This document shows, one piece after another, positions 8,805-17,591 of a stretch of DNA of 64,000 nucleotides. Every line of letters begins with the position of its first letter. The first letter of the stretch is position 1. The DNA is from JACKII01 sp965222315. Lineage in GTDB: Bacteria > Pseudomonadota > Alphaproteobacteria > Bin95. The translations under genes and the position numbers were made by a program. Below the pieces are notes generated by a model. That model saw nothing but the letters and a program-made list of their open reading frames with translations. It was not told the DNA's origin and made no database searches. The stretch spans positions 2,790,001 to 2,854,000 of the forward strand of contig OZ244951.1 in the NCBI GenBank assembly GCA_965222315.1, in the 5' to 3' direction.

Positions 8805-8953
8805 TCCTCCTGCCAGACGGTAGGGAGTTGCTGTACCACAGCTTTTGATGGTCGCGGGAGGTAAAGGGACTGCCCGCGCAACGTCAAGGGCAAACTAGGC
8901 GAGATGTGGCACTTTAGTTGGAAACTGCCCCCCTGAAACGAGGCACTGGACAA

Positions 8954-9520
8954 TTATGCCCCACTTGCAGCCGCAATGGCGTACTGGCGAAAATGAGCAA
9001 GCGGCGGCGTACTGGCGGCGGGGATTTTGGCCGAATCATCCCAGCGGCGCACCCGCACCGCTTCGCGCGCATTTGGCTGTTCGATGAATGCGGCAGCTTC
9101 CTCCGCCCCGAATGGCCCGCCCTGCATGGTGAGCGACTTCACCGATGCCGGAGAAAGCGTTGCGAAATAGCCGTTTTCCACGGCGCACAGGTAGCGTTTG
9201 GCCGGTACATGCATCCGGACCGGATCGGTCACGGAAGGGCCAAATATCCCGCTGAGATAGGCTGCTCCGAATTCCTCGTGCCAACGGTCCTCACCGCGCG
9301 CCATGGCGGCCTCAAACTCCGGATCGGCCAGATGGCCTATGTCATGGAACAAGGCCGCCACAATCAATGCAGCCTCCGCGCCCGCCGTCTCCGCCAGCGT
9401 CGCACATTGGAGCGCGTGTTCAAGCTGGCTAACTGGTTCTTCACCATATTGAGAAGTACCTTTGCGCTCCAGCAGGGCAAAGGCGGCGGCGATCCGGCTA
9501 TGGGTATCGGTGTTCATCAT
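8954..9520 (-). CDS. HD-domain diiron oxygenase, PhnZ/TmpB-like
   Basis: 188 residues, the length of the PhnZ family. Diiron ligands are visible as H35 (QLEH), H59-D60 (FHDIGH), H63, H81, H103 and D160 (WD). K107 (HVPAKRYL) fits the substrate phosphonate-binding lysine. Y25 and E27 (YGEE) match the lid pair of PhnZ, and the QGGP motif is present. PhnZ and TmpB cleave the C-P bond of 1-hydroxy-2-aminoethylphosphonate or its trimethylated form using O2. The partner 2-oxoglutarate hydroxylase (PhnY/TmpA) is not recognisable here; the nearby oxygenase at 10524 is of another subfamily. Function on a phosphonate is therefore inferred from motifs. Confidence 0.75.
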   Translation of the reverse strand: MMNTDTHSRIAAAFALLERKGTSQYGEEPVSQLEHALQCATLAETAGAEAALIVAALFHDIGHLADPEFEAAMARGEDRWHEEFGAAYLSGIFGPSVTDPVRMHVPAKRYLCAVENGYFATLSPASVKSLTMQGGPFGAEEAAAFIEQPNAREAVRVRRWDDSAKIPAASTPPLAHFRQYAIAAASGA

Positions 9521-9658
9521 TGATCCCTAACGGCGCTTGCGAAAGGTGGCGAACCTGACACCGGACTATCGCTGCCAGACTGCCGTGACAATCGCATGAC
9601 AAGAAAGACCACACACCCCTGAATCCCGAAAAGCCTACACCGCGACGAAACCAAGGCC

Positions 9659-10369
9659 TTAGTAGTGATCGACCAGGTCGCGGAACTCATCCAAGTTTCG
9701 AATGTGGAACTGCTTCTCGTGCATTTCGGCAATGCCATGCTCTCGCCATAGGCGCAGGGTCTTGTTCACGCTTTCACGGGTTGCGCCGGTAATCTCACCC
9801 AATTCCCGCTGGGACAGGCTCGTGCGGACCGTCACGGCCCCGTCGCCGCCCCGCTCCCCGGTCGACTCCGCCAACGCGAGCAATACGCGCGCCAAGCGGG
9901 ACTCCAGGCTCCGCAACGCCAGATCCTCCACCTGTTCGGTAGTATGGCGCAAACGCTGGCAGAGCAGCTTCATTACCTCCAGGCAGAGCGTCACCCGTTC
10001 CCGCAGGAACGGCTGAAAGTCACGCCGGTGCAGAACCAGCAACCGCGTGTTCTCCAACGCCGTGGCGTCCGCCGTTCGGTCAGAGCCGTCCAGAAACGCC
10101 ACTTCGCCGAAGGTCTGCCCCGGATGGATCTCATTCAGGATGACTTCCCGCCCCTCGATGGAAACGGAACTGATCCGCACCCGGCCACTGACGACGACCA
10201 TCAGCGAATCGCCCGGCTCGCCGCGGCCACAGATCAGCGTGCCCCGCTCCACGTTGCGGGAACGGCACATGCGCGCCAGTTCTTCCAAGTCCCGGTCGCT
10301 CAGGCTTTCGAAGATTGCGCACCCGCGTAACAGCTTGATGTTCTGCGCTTCCGGTCCATTCGGGCTCAT
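9659..10369 (-). CDS. Crp/Fnr-family transcriptional regulator
   Basis: 236 residues from the ATG at 10369; an upstream in-frame start at 10543 would overlap the divergent gene and adds non-conserved sequence. Residues about 15-130 form a cyclic-nucleotide-binding-like beta roll (GEPGDSLMVVVSGRVRI, GQTFGEVAFLDGSDRTADATA). Residues about 160-225 contain a winged helix-turn-helix (LSQRELGEITGATRESVNKTLRLW). The cysteines do not form a clear FNR [4Fe-4S] pattern, so the effector is unknown. Its 154-bp divergent promoter region with the oxygenase gene suggests local regulation. Confidence 0.85.
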   Translation of the reverse strand: MSPNGPEAQNIKLLRGCAIFESLSDRDLEELARMCRSRNVERGTLICGRGEPGDSLMVVVSGRVRISSVSIEGREVILNEIHPGQTFGEVAFLDGSDRTADATALENTRLLVLHRRDFQPFLRERVTLCLEVMKLLCQRLRHTTEQVEDLALRSLESRLARVLLALAESTGERGGDGAVTVRTSLSQRELGEITGATRESVNKTLRLWREHGIAEMHEKQFHIRNLDEFRDLVDHY

Positions 10370-10523
10370 AACTGATTTTCCCTGCGTCAAACCCCCAGCG
10401 CGGCACGAGCATAGCACGGCCCGCCACCCGCGATAAGTTGGGTATGCGGCATGCATAGACGATATTGCCATACCTCGACTATACTTTTGGCCAACAGACG
10501 GCCCCGACCGCAGGAGATGTCTA

Positions 10524-11603
10524 TTGGCACCCGACACAGTCACCCTGACAGAACCCTTCGCTCAGCCCCAGGATGGCGATCATATTCCAAAGCTGGACGT
10601 CTCTGCCTATCTGGCTGGCGAGCCCGGCGCCCTGGAGACCTTGGCCGGAGAACTCCGCTATGCCTTGGAGAACATCGGCTTCTATTATTTGACCGGTCAC
10701 AACGTGCCGCTGGAACTGATCGAAGCCACATTCGACGCCGCGAAGCGCTTTCATGCCCAACCGCTAGAAGAAAAGCTGGCTCTGCGAGCGAATGAACACA
10801 ATGTCGGCTACATGCCGGTCAACAGTTCGGTCAGCCGCGCCAGCCAGGTGGAAAAGGCGCGGAAGCCCAATCTCGTCGAGGCATTCTTTCTGAAGCGGGA
10901 CTTGCCGGCCGATCACCCGGATGTCCTTGCCAAAAAGCGGTACCGCTGCATGAACCAGTGGCCGGCAGAGGGTGCCGTTCCGAGCTTCCGGGAGACGGCG
11001 GTCGCCTACATGGACGCTATCGAGGCGCTCTGCCGGAAGATGCTTCCGGTCTATGCCCTCGCCCTAGACCTGCCGAAGGACTTTTTCGACAAGCCATTCC
11101 ACGATCCGCAATACACACTCCGCCTGTCCCATTATCCGCCAGCCGACACGGGCGAGGATGATCAGTACGGCCTCGCGCCGCACACGGATTCGTCTTTTCT
11201 CACCATGCTGGCTCAGGCCGACTTGCCGGGCCTGTCAATCAAAATGCCAAGCGGCAACTGGGTCGATGTTCCGGTGATTAAGGGCGCGTTGGTCGTCAAT
11301 TCCGGTGACCTGATGCGTCGGTGGACCAACCACCGTTTCCTATCGACGCCACACCGCGCCATCAACCGCAATCCGGATGCGGACCGCTACGCCATACCAT
11401 TCTTCTTTGATGCCAGCATCGACTATCCCATGGCGTGCCTGCCGACCTGTCAGGATGCTGCGAACCCGCCAAAATACGAGCCGATCACCTACATGGACTA
11501 CATGCTCTGGTTCACCCGCAAGAACTACGACCATGTCCGTTCCAAAGACGGTACAGACGCTGCCGATCCGGGCGTCCCTAAAAGTCAGAGCCAGCGGGAC
11601 TAG
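10524..11603 (+). CDS. Isopenicillin N synthase-like Fe(II)/2-oxoglutarate dioxygenase
   Basis: 359 residues starting at TTG 10524. AGGAG at 10512-10516 lies 7 bases upstream, while the nearby ATG at 10517 is out of frame. The double-stranded beta-helix ligands are H220 and D222 (PHTDSSF) and H277 (STPHR); R288 in RYAIPFF fits the 2-oxoglutarate-binding arginine, with the usual serine of the R-x-S motif replaced by alanine. The N-terminal DIOX_N-like region holds FYYLTGHNV. The enzyme would hydroxylate or oxidise a small molecule in the cytosol. The substrate is unknown. It is followed 122 bases later by the GNAT-nitrilase gene. Confidence 0.85.
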   Translation: MAPDTVTLTEPFAQPQDGDHIPKLDVSAYLAGEPGALETLAGELRYALENIGFYYLTGHNVPLELIEATFDAAKRFHAQPLEEKLALRANEHNVGYMPVNSSVSRASQVEKARKPNLVEAFFLKRDLPADHPDVLAKKRYRCMNQWPAEGAVPSFRETAVAYMDAIEALCRKMLPVYALALDLPKDFFDKPFHDPQYTLRLSHYPPADTGEDDQYGLAPHTDSSFLTMLAQADLPGLSIKMPSGNWVDVPVIKGALVVNSGDLMRRWTNHRFLSTPHRAINRNPDADRYAIPFFFDASIDYPMACLPTCQDAANPPKYEPITYMDYMLWFTRKNYDHVRSKDGTDAADPGVPKSQSQRD

Positions 11604-11725
11604 GCGCGGCTGCTGCCAGAAGCGGCAGAGCCGTGCGTCAATCAGGTACACAGTTCTGGTGAGTTTAGCTATTATCTGCACGTCTGCGGCGGCGTTCGGC
11701 TGGCGCTTTGATTAGGACTCATTTC

Positions 11726-13291
11726 GTGCAAGACACCAAAGCCAAGCTGCAGATCCGCAATGCAACGCTTGCCGACGTTTCCAAAATTGTAGCGCTTTCC
11801 GGGCGGGTCTACGCCGCCGATCTCAGCTATTCGGCCGGCCAGGTCCGTGGCCAGATCAACAATTTCCCAGACGGCGTTTTTGTGGCCGAATACGACGAAA
11901 AGATCGTCGGCTATTGCGTGACCTGTATCCTGGAAGAAAAGGTTGCGCTTCGCCAGCATACCTGGGCTGAGGTTAGCGGCGGCGGTTTCAACTCCCGCCA
12001 CAATCCCAATGGCGACTACCTCTATGGGCTTGATGTCTCGGTGGACCCGGACTACCGTCGCCTACGGATCGGGCAGCGCTTCTACCGCGCCCGGCGCGAA
12101 CTGTGCCGCCGTCTGGAATTGAAGGGCATCGTCTTCGGCGGCCGTATGCCCGGCTACCAGCGCCGCAAGAAGCAATATCCCGATCCCTCCGACTATATCA
12201 AAGCAGTGCAGGATCAAGTTTTCAAAGATCAGGTGATTAATTTTCAGACCCGGCAGGGCTTTGAACCGATGGGCATTCTGAAAGGCTACTTGCCGGACGA
12301 TAAGCCTTCCGGCGGGCATGCGGTTCACATGATCTGGACCAATCCCCTGGCCGAAGAAATCCCCTCTGCCCGCACGACCCGGGTCGACAACCGCCTGCCG
12401 AACACCGTGCGCGTGGCGACCGTTCAGTTCCAGATGCGCAATATCAAGAGCATCGACGATTTCGAGGAGCAGATTCAGTATTTCGTCGACGTCGCCTCGG
12501 ACAGCAGATGCGACTTCGTCACCTTTCCCGAGCTCTACACGACGCAATTGCTGTCGCTGGAGACGGAGAAGCGGCCGCCGATCGAGGCGATCAAGAAGAT
12601 CACCGAATACACCGAACGCTACAGCGCGTTCATGTCGAAGCTGGCGATCTCGTTCAATATCAATATCATCGGCGGATCGCATCTGACGATGCATGAGGAT
12701 GGCGACATCCGGAACACCTGCTTTGTCTTCCTGCGGGACGGGGCGATATATACTCAGGACAAGCTGCATCCAACCCCCAGCGAGCGCGAATGGTGGAACA
12801 TCCGGGGCGGCGATGGCGCTGCCGTCATCCCCACCGACTGCGGCCCGATCGGCGTGATGATCTGCTACGATAGCGAGTTCCCGGAGCTTGCCCGTATCTT
12901 GGCCGATCAGGGCGCGCTTATGATGTTCGTGCCGTTCTGCACCAACGAACGCCGCGGTTATCTGCGCGTCCGTTATTGCTGCCATGCCCGGGCAATCGAA
13001 AACCAGTGCTACATGATCCTGTCCGGTGTGGTGGGCAATCTGCCGAACGTGGACGCAATGGACGTGCACTATGCCGAAAGCTGCATCCTGACCCCGTCGG
13101 ACTATCCGTTCGCCCGTGACGGTGTGGCGGCAGACACGCCCCCAAACACCGAAACCATCGCCATCGCAGACCTCAACCTGCCGTCATTACTGACGAGCCG
13201 GCACACGGGTACGACCCGGAATTATGCTGACCGCCGCTTTGACCTCTACCGCATTTCCTGGTCAAAGACCGCCTTTCCAGGGGTCGATTAA
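11726..13291 (+). CDS. GNAT acetyltransferase fused to a nitrilase-family amidohydrolase
   Basis: 521 residues from GTG 11726, chosen because AGGA at 11714-11717 sits 8 bases before it; a TTG at 11708 would add six residues. Residues about 8-210 are a GNAT fold (RNATLADVSKIVAL, DVSVDPDYRRLRIGQRFY as the acetyl-CoA loop). Residues about 230-510 are a carbon-nitrogen hydrolase with catalytic E269 (FPELYT), K346 (QDKLHPTP) and C380 (MICYDSEFPE). The two activities could hydrolyse an amide or nitrile and acetylate the released amine, or the reverse. This fusion is a recognised bacterial architecture without a settled substrate. Terminated by the hairpin at 13317. Confidence 0.85.
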   Translation: MQDTKAKLQIRNATLADVSKIVALSGRVYAADLSYSAGQVRGQINNFPDGVFVAEYDEKIVGYCVTCILEEKVALRQHTWAEVSGGGFNSRHNPNGDYLYGLDVSVDPDYRRLRIGQRFYRARRELCRRLELKGIVFGGRMPGYQRRKKQYPDPSDYIKAVQDQVFKDQVINFQTRQGFEPMGILKGYLPDDKPSGGHAVHMIWTNPLAEEIPSARTTRVDNRLPNTVRVATVQFQMRNIKSIDDFEEQIQYFVDVASDSRCDFVTFPELYTTQLLSLETEKRPPIEAIKKITEYTERYSAFMSKLAISFNINIIGGSHLTMHEDGDIRNTCFVFLRDGAIYTQDKLHPTPSEREWWNIRGGDGAAVIPTDCGPIGVMICYDSEFPELARILADQGALMMFVPFCTNERRGYLRVRYCCHARAIENQCYMILSGVVGNLPNVDAMDVHYAESCILTPSDYPFARDGVAADTPPNTETIAIADLNLPSLLTSRHTGTTRNYADRRFDLYRISWSKTAFPGVD

Positions 13292-13316
13292 TCCGACGCA
13301 GTTCCCAGCCACAAAC

Positions 13317-13346
13317 AAAAAAGGGCGGCCCACGAGCCGCCCTTTT
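13317..13346. terminator. Bidirectional rho-independent terminator
   Basis: AAGGGCGGC pairs with GCCGCCCTT around a short CCACGA loop. It is flanked by an A-run on the left and T-run on the right, so it serves both the rightward fusion gene ending at 13291 and the leftward SET gene ending at 13367. Confidence 0.85.
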
Positions 13347-13366
13347 CATTCAGAAGAACCAGCGCT

Positions 13367-13870
13367 TTAGTCGCCGTGTTCACCGAGGCTCAGGCCGTTG
13401 GGCCTGCCGGTTGGCCAACCGATAGTCAGGCCGGCTTTGCGGCCCTGTATCAGCCTGTTCGGCTCAATGCCGGCGCAGGGCGCATCACCGCAAACACAGA
13501 CAAACGACCGGAACAACTCATCCTCCGTCTGCTCATAGTTCATGGTGATCCACTCGCCCGGCATGATAGGCCGGCGCGCCGTAAAGGTGCGCTTTTGCAT
13601 GTCGACCGTGCAGTTCGGATCACAGCGATGAAGCGCCTTGCCCATGAAGTATGGGTCGTGCAAAAACAGGCCGGGCTCTACCTGCAGTGTAAACAGCGTC
13701 TGCTCGCTCATGTAAAAGCCGGTGAAACTGAAGACGATCTGCCCCGTTTCAAAGGCCTTCAGTGCCACGATCCCCTCCCCGACATTTTCTCCGATCGGAT
13801 GGATGGCGAAATGGGACGGGTTCGGTTCGTGCGGGAACGGAGGCACGTGCTCCGGGTAAAACCGGCTCAT
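13367..13870 (-). CDS. SET-domain protein (putative protein lysine methyltransferase)
   Basis: 167 residues that are almost entirely a SET domain. Visible are a GEGIVALKAFETGQIV strand pair, HRCDPNC (an N-H-S/C-x-P-N-like AdoMet site), the catalytic-type tyrosine in WITMNYEQ, and a post-SET-like cluster CVCGDAPCAGI. The enzyme would transfer a methyl group from AdoMet to lysine in a protein, or act on a small amine. Its ATGA start overlaps the stop of the SpeD-like gene, so the two are translationally coupled. The bacterial target is unknown. Confidence 0.8.
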   Translation of the reverse strand: MSRFYPEHVPPFPHEPNPSHFAIHPIGENVGEGIVALKAFETGQIVFSFTGFYMSEQTLFTLQVEPGLFLHDPYFMGKALHRCDPNCTVDMQKRTFTARRPIMPGEWITMNYEQTEDELFRSFVCVCGDAPCAGIEPNRLIQGRKAGLTIGWPTGRPNGLSLGEHGD

Positions 13871-14244
13871 TTGCGCAGGATCGTCTGGGCGTCGATGCCC
13901 GAAGGTGCAAACCAGTCACGAACCGCCTTTTCGACCTCCGCCGCATCAAAGTCCTTGCAGGAAAACACGTCGAGATACATGTCGCGCGCTTCGTCATTCG
14001 TGTGAATGGTGATTGCGCTGGTCTGGATGAGTTGAACGGCTGAAATACCGACCTCATCGCCGCCGCCAAAGCGTTCGACGAACGGCTCGCCGAACGGCAC
14101 CATGTCGATGCGCTTGACCATGTCGCGGCAGAAGTCCGCGATCTGCGATTTCTCGAGGAGCGCTGCATTGCAGCCGGAAGCTGTCAGTATGACATGCTTC
14201 CCATAATGTTTTTCGCCATTGACGACGATTCGCTTGTACGGCAC
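13867..14244 (-). CDS. S-adenosylmethionine decarboxylase-like (SpeD-family) pyruvoyl protein
   Basis: 125 residues from GTG 14244, the usual length of prokaryotic AdoMet decarboxylase proenzymes. An in-frame ATG at 14400 would add a 52-residue, poorly conserved, partly hydrophobic extension without an obvious ribosome site. The core aligns as KHVILTASGCNAALL, KRIDMVPFGEP, then ISAVQLIQ-TSAITIHT, and LDVFSCKDFD. S76 fits the serine that becomes the pyruvoyl group, H81 the processing histidine and C96 the catalytic cysteine. However the residue before the serine is T, not E, and the one after is A, not H. It may decarboxylate AdoMet or, like reported neofunctionalised relatives, ornithine or arginine. 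Confidence 0.7.
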   Translation of the reverse strand: MPYKRIVVNGEKHYGKHVILTASGCNAALLEKSQIADFCRDMVKRIDMVPFGEPFVERFGGGDEVGISAVQLIQTSAITIHTNDEARDMYLDVFSCKDFDAAEVEKAVRDWFAPSGIDAQTILRK

Positions 14245-14400
14245 GGGTTCTTTCCCTTTTCCCGGAGTGGCTTTCGGATCGCTGGCTGCCCAAAAGGCAA
14301 ACACAACGACTGCGATGGGGCCAGCCAGCGGGAATTGGATTTCAAGTGCTCTCGGCCTTAGCAGCGAGCCGGATATTGCTCCATACCATGTGGATTTCAA

Positions 14401-14742
14401 GTTTTGTTTTGGGGTGCGATTATCTGCGCAGATTTGTTCTTAGTTATTATCACAAGTCCATTGAAGAAATACCGAATTTAGGAAAATATACATTAAGACT
14501 GGAGCAATTTCATTGAAAAACAGCTATCTATAGCGCAGGGCATCGCAAAACAAACTTTTTTTGATTCATCCTCTGGCCCCTGTTTCAACGTTAGCCCCGG
14601 CGCATATCATTAACCCAAGGCTCAACAAAACTCTGCATCAGGCCGAGTGACCGACAATCTACCTATAGTGCCCAGACACATACTTCACCCGGACCGATTG
14701 AGTGGCTCTGCGAGTCGGTGATTTTCCCGTTGTCACACCGGT
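14401..14742. other. AT-rich intergenic region
   Basis: About 340 bases with visibly lower GC than the surroundings and no credible gene. It probably contains the promoter of the leftward SpeD-like/SET pair, and lies downstream of the monooxygenase operon end at 14743. The only structured element seen is the 12-bp palindrome listed separately. Confidence 0.6.
14422..14433. promoter_or_regulatory. Perfect 12-bp palindrome, possible operator
   Basis: ATCTGCGCAGAT is fully self-complementary and lies 178 bases upstream of the preferred SpeD-like start (22 bases before the alternative ATG). Its size fits a dimeric regulator half-site pair, but no regulator is identified. Confidence 0.25.
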
Positions 14743-15954
14743 TCAATCTGCCAGTGGATCATTCACCACGTCATGGTTGAACAGGCGCGACTGGTCAGCG
14801 CTGACGCCATCAGGGTTCGACTTGACCTCCGCGGCCATTCTTGCGTTGCGTGCGGCCACGTCGTTCGGGGCGCTCAAGTGGAAGAGTTTTTCGTTCTTTC
14901 GGGAGCCTTCCTGGACCCAAGCCGTGCGCTCCATCCGGTTGCGTTCATAGCGCTTCAGAGCTTCCTCCGCACCGCCTGCCGTCTCGCGCAGGCAGCGGGC
15001 CAGCACCCAACCGTCCTCGATGCCCTGGGCGGCGCCCTGGGCCATGAAGGGTAGCATCGGGTGGCAGGCATCACCCAGCAGCGTGACGCGTCCACGGCTC
15101 CAGAAGGGCAGCGGATCACGGTCGTGCAGCGCCCATTTCATCGCCTTGGGCGTCGCCGAGATGATGCTTTGAATACGCGGGCTCCAGCCTTCGAAGTCGC
15201 GCAAGGCATCCTCTATTGAACCCTCCGCCGTCCAGCTTTCGATGGCGGAGCCGTCATGAGGCACCACGCCGACCCAGTTCATATAGCGCCCCAGGCCCTC
15301 GCCATCCTTTGCGCCAACATAGTAATTGACAAAATGGCTGCCCGGCCCCCAGGCGTTGCCGGAGACAAGCGGCACCCCGTTGGCCCGCGCGACATCGCCG
15401 GGGCAAAGACCCCGCCATGCCATATAGCCGGTAAAGCGGGCGGGATGATCGCCGTGCAGGTGCTTTTGCACCGTCGAATGGATGCCGTCCGCGCCGACCA
15501 GCACATCGCCCCAGATGACCTCCCCACCAGCCAGTTCTGCCCCTGCCCTGCCAGCCTCTTCGCGGATCGCAACGACTTTCGCGCCCATGCTGGTGATGCC
15601 TTCCGGCAGGCCATTGCTTAAAGCGCTGATCAGGTCCGGCCGGTACAGATGGATGTAAGGATAGCCCCAACGCGCCAGCACGTGCTGGCCGAACGGAACC
15701 ACACGCAGATGCTCGTCCGTATCCCAGCTGCTGGAAATGCCGGCCTCCGGACGGGTTGCCACCTTCAGCACGGCATCCAATCGTCCAAGCGCTTCAATCA
15801 CGCGGTTGGCATTGGGGCTCATCTGCACACCGGCCCCCACTTCGCCGAAGGCCTGTGCCTGCTCCAGCAGCGTCACCGCGAAGCCATGTTTCAGCAACGC
15901 CAGAGCGCAGGCGGTGCCGCCAATACCGGCGCCGACGATAACAACATGGGTCAT
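14743..15954 (-). CDS. FAD-dependent monooxygenase, 3-hydroxybenzoate 6-hydroxylase/salicylate hydroxylase type
   Basis: 403 residues of a single-component class A flavoprotein hydroxylase. The Rossmann GAGIGG lies near residue 8, followed by E at the second strand, then the GADGIHS (DG) motif and the LLGDACHPMLPFMAQGA (GD) motif for FAD ribose. The enzyme inserts one oxygen atom into an aromatic acid using NAD(P)H. Its start overlaps the stop of the second monooxygenase by ATGA, in an operon with a VOC protein, which fits catabolism of a hydroxylated aromatic. The exact substrate cannot be told from motifs. Confidence 0.82.
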   Translation of the reverse strand: MTHVVIVGAGIGGTACALALLKHGFAVTLLEQAQAFGEVGAGVQMSPNANRVIEALGRLDAVLKVATRPEAGISSSWDTDEHLRVVPFGQHVLARWGYPYIHLYRPDLISALSNGLPEGITSMGAKVVAIREEAGRAGAELAGGEVIWGDVLVGADGIHSTVQKHLHGDHPARFTGYMAWRGLCPGDVARANGVPLVSGNAWGPGSHFVNYYVGAKDGEGLGRYMNWVGVVPHDGSAIESWTAEGSIEDALRDFEGWSPRIQSIISATPKAMKWALHDRDPLPFWSRGRVTLLGDACHPMLPFMAQGAAQGIEDGWVLARCLRETAGGAEEALKRYERNRMERTAWVQEGSRKNEKLFHLSAPNDVAARNARMAAEVKSNPDGVSADQSRLFNHDVVNDPLAD

Positions 15955-17582
15955 GACGGCAGAACTCCGCGGGCAATGTGAAGGGCTTGTGAATCGGCCT
16001 TGTTGCCACGCCAGGCCAAATGCTGGTCGGGGCGGATGAGGGCAAGATCGGCCCCGTAGACATCGCGGGCACGGCGGCTTGAAACGTCGGCCAGCGCTAG
16101 TGGAATACCCGCGGCATGGGCAGCCTCCTGCAATGGTGCAGCATCGGCGCTCGGATTCAGGCGCAACAAGGTGAAGCCCGATGGGGCAAGTTTATCAAAA
16201 ATAGCTTCGCCGTCATCGGAGAACAGGTGGGGCGCGCGCATGCCGGGCCAGGCGCCGGAGGGAATGGTATCCAATTCCTGCGATGGAGGCGGCCCCGCCT
16301 CCCTCGCCAGAAAAGGCGCGACCAGGGGTGAGGCGTCGTAGCGGTAGGCAAACTCCAGCCCCAACGCCTCGTTCTCCAGATTGCCCACCTCACCAATGTA
16401 AGCGGCGAGCCGCTGCCGCTGCACCGGGTCCGTATCGGCGTCAGGGTTCTGGACGTAGGCCTCCGCAATGCCCATGCGAACCCCGGTGTGCTTGCCGGAC
16501 CATTCCCGGTTGGTCAGCCCCACCGGCCGCCTTTCCGCCTCGTAGGCGTCCAGCATGGCAGGACCGCCCCAGCCCTGCACCTCCGTCGCCAGCAGCCAGG
16601 CAATGCCGCACGCATCGCCGATGCCGGTGTTCATGCCGTAGCCGCCGGTCGGGATGTACTGGTGCGCCGCATCGCCCGCCAGAAACACCCGGCCTTCCCG
16701 GTACCGCTCAGCGACGAGCAAGTGCGGCGTCCAGGGATTGGCGACCAGGATTTCCGCATCAATTTCCGCCCCCAATGCGGCGAACAGGGTCGGCAGCGGG
16801 TCGACATTGCTTGTATCCATTCCGTCCGGGAAACGGGCATGCAGCGTATACACTTCCCGGTCGTCCTGGGCGATCAGTGTGCCGCGCGGCGACTGGTAAT
16901 GCCAAGCTGTACCGAACCGTTGGAGCAGGTCCTTTGCATGGCTGCGGAAATGGATCATGAAGCGGTTGGCGACCGCGTGCTGTCCGTCGACCGCGATCCC
17001 GACCGCTTGGCGGACGGCACTGCCGCCGCCGTCGCAGCCGACCAGGTAAAGCCCGCGCACCTGCCTGACTACGTCTGTCGTGCGGTCGCGCACGGTTAGG
17101 GTCACGGCATCGGCATCCTGCGCCACGTCCTCTACCGTCACCCCCCAGTGGCTCTCGATCAGGGGCTCGGCCAGCACGGCGGCCTTCAACACCGGCTCGA
17201 TCACCACCTGGGAGACGCGCATGTGCGGCTCCAGCGGCTGTCGGCCATCGTTGGTCCGGGCGCAAGCGGCACGCGCCTCATTCGGGCTCGGATACCGGAA
17301 GCGATGCAGTTCGTGCCCCGCCATGCTGGTCACCCAGGACACATCCAGCGGATGGTCGCGCGGCACCGCCACGTCACGCAGCTTTTCCGCCAAACCCAGC
17401 CAGCGGAACAGTTCCAGCGAGCGGCCGTTGGTAATGTCCATCTTAGGATGGCGCGTCGTTTCGGGGTTACGCTCGAACAGCGCCGAGCGCACGCCGTGCT
17501 TTGCCAAAGCCAGGGCGCAGGTCATACCAACCGGCCCACCGCCCGCGATCAGCACGGACGGCCCATTTCTTTGTCCGCTCAT
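15951..17582 (-). CDS. FAD-dependent aromatic monooxygenase, MhpA/PheA-like
   Basis: 543 residues, the length of 3-(3-hydroxyphenyl)propionate or phenol hydroxylases that carry an extra C-terminal thioredoxin-like domain. GGGPVGM at residues 14-20 binds the FAD ADP moiety, LVGCDGGGSAVR is the DG motif, and FLAGDAAHQYIPTGGYGMNTGIGDA is the GD region. Residues after about 400 form the poorly conserved C-terminal domain, ending with a DLALIRPDQHLAWRG segment typical of this group. It sits 9 bases after the VOC gene and overlaps the next monooxygenase. Confidence 0.85.
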   Translation of the reverse strand: MSGQRNGPSVLIAGGGPVGMTCALALAKHGVRSALFERNPETTRHPKMDITNGRSLELFRWLGLAEKLRDVAVPRDHPLDVSWVTSMAGHELHRFRYPSPNEARAACARTNDGRQPLEPHMRVSQVVIEPVLKAAVLAEPLIESHWGVTVEDVAQDADAVTLTVRDRTTDVVRQVRGLYLVGCDGGGSAVRQAVGIAVDGQHAVANRFMIHFRSHAKDLLQRFGTAWHYQSPRGTLIAQDDREVYTLHARFPDGMDTSNVDPLPTLFAALGAEIDAEILVANPWTPHLLVAERYREGRVFLAGDAAHQYIPTGGYGMNTGIGDACGIAWLLATEVQGWGGPAMLDAYEAERRPVGLTNREWSGKHTGVRMGIAEAYVQNPDADTDPVQRQRLAAYIGEVGNLENEALGLEFAYRYDASPLVAPFLAREAGPPPSQELDTIPSGAWPGMRAPHLFSDDGEAIFDKLAPSGFTLLRLNPSADAAPLQEAAHAAGIPLALADVSSRRARDVYGADLALIRPDQHLAWRGNKADSQALHIARGVLPS

Positions 17583-17591
17583 GGCGGCCCG

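Noticed and set aside
9659..10369. FNR-type oxygen sensor
   Set aside because: The cysteines do not form the N-terminal cluster pattern required for an FNR [4Fe-4S] site and no FNR box was seen in the divergent promoter.
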